Of a DNA stretch of 64,000 nucleotides, positions 61,038 to 64,000 are shown piece by piece. Each line of letters begins with the position of its first letter. The first letter of the stretch is position 1. The position numbers and the translations under genes were made by a program. The stretch is taken from contig VWPU01012171.1 in NCBI GenBank assembly GCA_013398955.1, positions 62,001 through 126,000 of the forward strand. The letters are read 5' to 3'. The DNA comes from Callaeas wilsoni (lineage: Eukaryota > Chordata > Aves > Passeriformes > Callaeidae). The notes beneath the pieces are model-generated. The model ran no database searches. It was not told where the DNA came from and worked only from the letters and a program-made list of their open reading frames with translations.

Positions 61038-64000
61038 GAGGTCAGCTCTTCATTTTGTGAAGATCAATCAGAATTTCCATTCTGCCCATCGCAAACTTTA
61101 TTTCAGCTCTTCCCTACTCCAGCATCACCTGCAGTTTCAGTGGCACTGCTCTCTTCATCATTGAAATCACAAGAGCAACAACTGTAAATCAAGAAGTGAT
61201 TCCTCTGGAATTCCTTGAGATTTCCAGTTTGGCAATTAATCTCTGATAAGTTGTCTCTAGGCACACTTATATGTGATGATTAAGCATGCCAGGGAATGAT
61301 CTGGGGATCAAGAACCTCCATCATTTGTGTGATTTATGAACTGCTAGAAGAGTCATGGCTGTGATTTTGGTTCAAGCCAGCTAACAATTTCTTAAGTGAT
61401 ATTTGAACATGGGTGGGGTTGATATGGACCAGAGATTGCACAGGCTGAATAAAAGGCACCTTAAAAGTGGTCACCACATTATGGAGGGGAAAGAAGTTGA
61501 ACACCATGGATACAGAATGTTCTGTGCTAGAAAATGGATCTAAGCATAGTTTAGTTCACTCCTAGTTTTGTATTGCCTCAGTTTTTCACAGTAGTTGAAT
61601 TTATTTACATTTTGTGTATTATTTATTTATCTTGAAGTTATTTATGAAAATGTGCATGCCCACATGACAAAGCACAGAGAAAATAATTTTATCATTTGCC
61701 AAAACCTGTGCTGAACAGTTTGAGACAGTGTTATGCAGACTTTCTTTTTGGGGAGTGATAGGAGTGACTAACTTGGTAATGGAGTTGGCAGAGACAGTGT
61801 TGGCTAAGTGCTTGGACCAAGAGCTTTGATGTAATAAAGCTGCACTTTCAAGGCCTTTTCTGCAGTGTTTTGGACAGTCTGGAGATCCAGCGATTACTGC
61901 TCCATTATATCAGTCCCCATGGGTATTGCCTGCTGATCCTCACCAAGCTGCTTAAGTGCATTAACTTCTGAGAACTTAGAATTTAACTAATACAATTTTT
62001 TTTTTCATTCTGGATTCGATTTTTAAATTAGTCTTGCATGGATTTTGAAATTCCATGTATTTCATGTTTATTTCTGGTAGGAAATAATGTTCTTTTGAGT
62101 TTTAATGGAAGTGGAAAACCACTTTAATCTCTTTTATATCAATTTCATTTCGATTGAAACTTTTTGTTTTCACATGGAGTGTAGTTAGGAACATTCTGAA
62201 TAGCACAATTACTGGTAGAATCCTTAAAGAATTTTATCTCTGTCACAGGCACAGTCTGCCACTGAGGTGTGATGTATCAATCATCTGTTCTTTTGTGTAG
62301 AACATATTTAATAATAGTCTGACATTTCTTAAATTTTCTGACCTGATTCTGGAATAACATATTTTGGGTATAATTAGAACTAATATTGTTATTAGGAAAT
62401 AACTATCACATTTTCTGGCAACATCCAGCAACTTCTCCTAGAAATTTAGTCCCTAAATATTATGGTAATACTGGTGTTTCCACTCTATCAGTATGGTGTT
62501 TAGCAATTTACCAACATCTGATATTAACACAGAGTAAAAAAGGTAAATATTTTATCAGAAGGTAGCTCAAAGATATTTAAAAGATTGATCAATCTCTCAG
62601 GCCTGACAGGACCTTAACAAGTTACTAACAGCTGAAGGGAAAACTTGATCAGTACTAGAGTTTAGAAATTCTAATTGACGGTGGGGTGTTAAAGAATATT
62701 CAATGCTGACTTGATCATTCCACCACTGTGAAGAATATCAAGGCTGTTAAGACTCCTACTAGGAGGGAATATAACTTTGTTTGTAAAACATAAATTAATT
62801 GTAGTATTTATTATCTTTCCCCTCCTTTAGTTTCTTTGATAAATTAGTGGATACACGGCAAGATATAATAAAATAATGAATTCAAATCCTTTCATTATCA
62901 AAATTTAGAAAATATTTGCACTAAGGTGGCATTTATAGGGGAATCAGCAGTTAATAATTATTCAGACTGAATCAGAACAAAGCTGGTGTCCTGCCACTGG
63001 GGAACACAAAAACTGAGTTTAAATTCATGTTGCATTCCCACAGAAATCTGTAAGATTCATGGTATAAAACTATTTAAAATTATTTTATACAATCATAATT
63101 ATATAAGGCTTAAGATGTTGTTAAAATTGTGTTTGAAAAATAGAGAGACTTAGTTCTCTGTGGATTTAATGGTGATTTAGGTACCATTAAAGTGCACTAA
63201 ACTTCATTATTGTACTTTAAAACCTGTTTGCATCAGGCTGCTGTGTGTACGTGTGTGAGTTCAGAATGTGTGCATGTGACAGCCAGGGTACAATAAAGCA
63301 TGTGTGGGTTAGCTTGGACACTGTTTCCATTCCACAGTTATAATCTAATGAAAGTACATAGAGGTTTAATTTAAAAAGCAGCACTGAACTCTAAAACACT
63401 GTAGTGCTAGGACACAAGCTGTGTAGAAAACCACATGGGAAAGTGGTGATTACAATATTGCATTTTTCCTTGTGGGCTCTGTTGGGTTCGCATGACGTGC
63501 TCTACCACAGTATGTCTGTTTTCCTCTCCTCAGCAGAACAAAAGTGCTATTGCTGCTTCCTCTGCATTAGCCATGGTGTTTTATTTTGCTCTGTGGACAT
63601 GCCATCAGCCCTGCCATTTAGTTCTGTTTCAGCACAACATTTAGGTTCATGGGCACCCCTGTCAAGGCAAGCAGCACTTCCCTCCATCCCCTGCTGTGTA
63701 GCATGCTGGCTGGGAAAGGTGACACAGCGGATCTCAATGGGTTCATTATGTGTGACAGCTAAAAACACTTCCCTACACGAGTTATTAATAGATGATAACT
63801 GGTAGAGGCTGGACTATGTATTGGGTTAGATTACTTGGTCTCTTGTAAACAATATCCTATTTCTAAAGGGAAGGCATTGAAGAATTACTGGCTGTAACCA
63901 TGCAAATTGGCACCATTTCAGCAGTTTTGGTCAACTCATAAAGTTAACAGCTTCCAGGGGCAGTGCAAGCAGCACCTTCCATTTTTCAGCTTTTACTCCA
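61038..64000. other. Intergenic sequence to window end
   Basis: AT-rich with no recognised gene or repeat. An AATAAA at 63292-63297 followed by tgtgtgggtt looks like a polyadenylation signal, but no gene body leads to it. The 133-codon frame 63404-63805 is unrecognised. Confidence 0.55.

Noticed and set aside
63292..63310. AATAAA plus GT-rich stretch as a gene end
   Set aside because: No exon or gene body upstream supports a transcript ending there.
1..64000. Prokaryotic features (operons, CRISPR, insertion sequences) and RNA genes
   Set aside because: The sequence is plainly a vertebrate nuclear locus with spliced exons; no spaced repeat array or structural RNA was seen by eye.

Overview
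This window looks like a piece of a bird nuclear chromosome. It is AT-rich, with small exons separated by long introns. All confidently recognised mobile DNA is of the CR1 LINE type typical of birds and other sauropsids. One protein-coding gene can be read with confidence: the 3' end of CD109, a GPI-anchored, thioester-containing member of the alpha-2-macroglobulin/C3 family. The species cannot be named from the sequence alone.

Positions 1-3940 are the end of an intron. Ten coding exons on the + strand follow between 3941 and 22822. Splice phases match at every junction (1478 nt in total). They encode the last 491 residues, plus one glycine codon split with an exon outside the window. The segment holds the second part of the thioester domain (TED) with the His expected to act on the thioester, the CUB strands after it, the macroglobulin receptor-binding (MG8) domain, a short cysteine-rich stalk and a GPI-anchor signal. 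The thioester Cys-Gly-Glu-Gln exon, bait region and N-terminal MG domains lie upstream and are not in the window.

The 3' UTR starts at 22823 and may run about 5 kb to an AATAAA at 27805. If so, it contains two antisense CR1 insertions at 26.3-27.2 kb. From about 27.8 kb to 64.0 kb I see no convincing gene, which fits the large gene-poor interval that follows CD109 in vertebrates. This stretch holds further CR1 copies (42.7, 56.6, 59.2 and 60.5 kb), an LTR-like repeat near 47.2-47.9 kb with an internal 42-bp tandem repeat, a perfect 59-bp duplication (29055 and 33049), hairpins, poly-T runs and one orphan signal-peptide-like reading frame at 44794.

The most interesting points are in or near CD109. 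The furin site known from human CD109 (RRRR) is reduced to QRLR. A duplicated 5' splice site lies 21 nt downstream of the first and would add seven residues in frame. Three introns share the unusual donor GTACTG. Outside CD109, the 59-bp perfect duplication and the signal-peptide-like frame deserve checking. I found no new multi-gene system and no CRISPR, operon or RNA gene.
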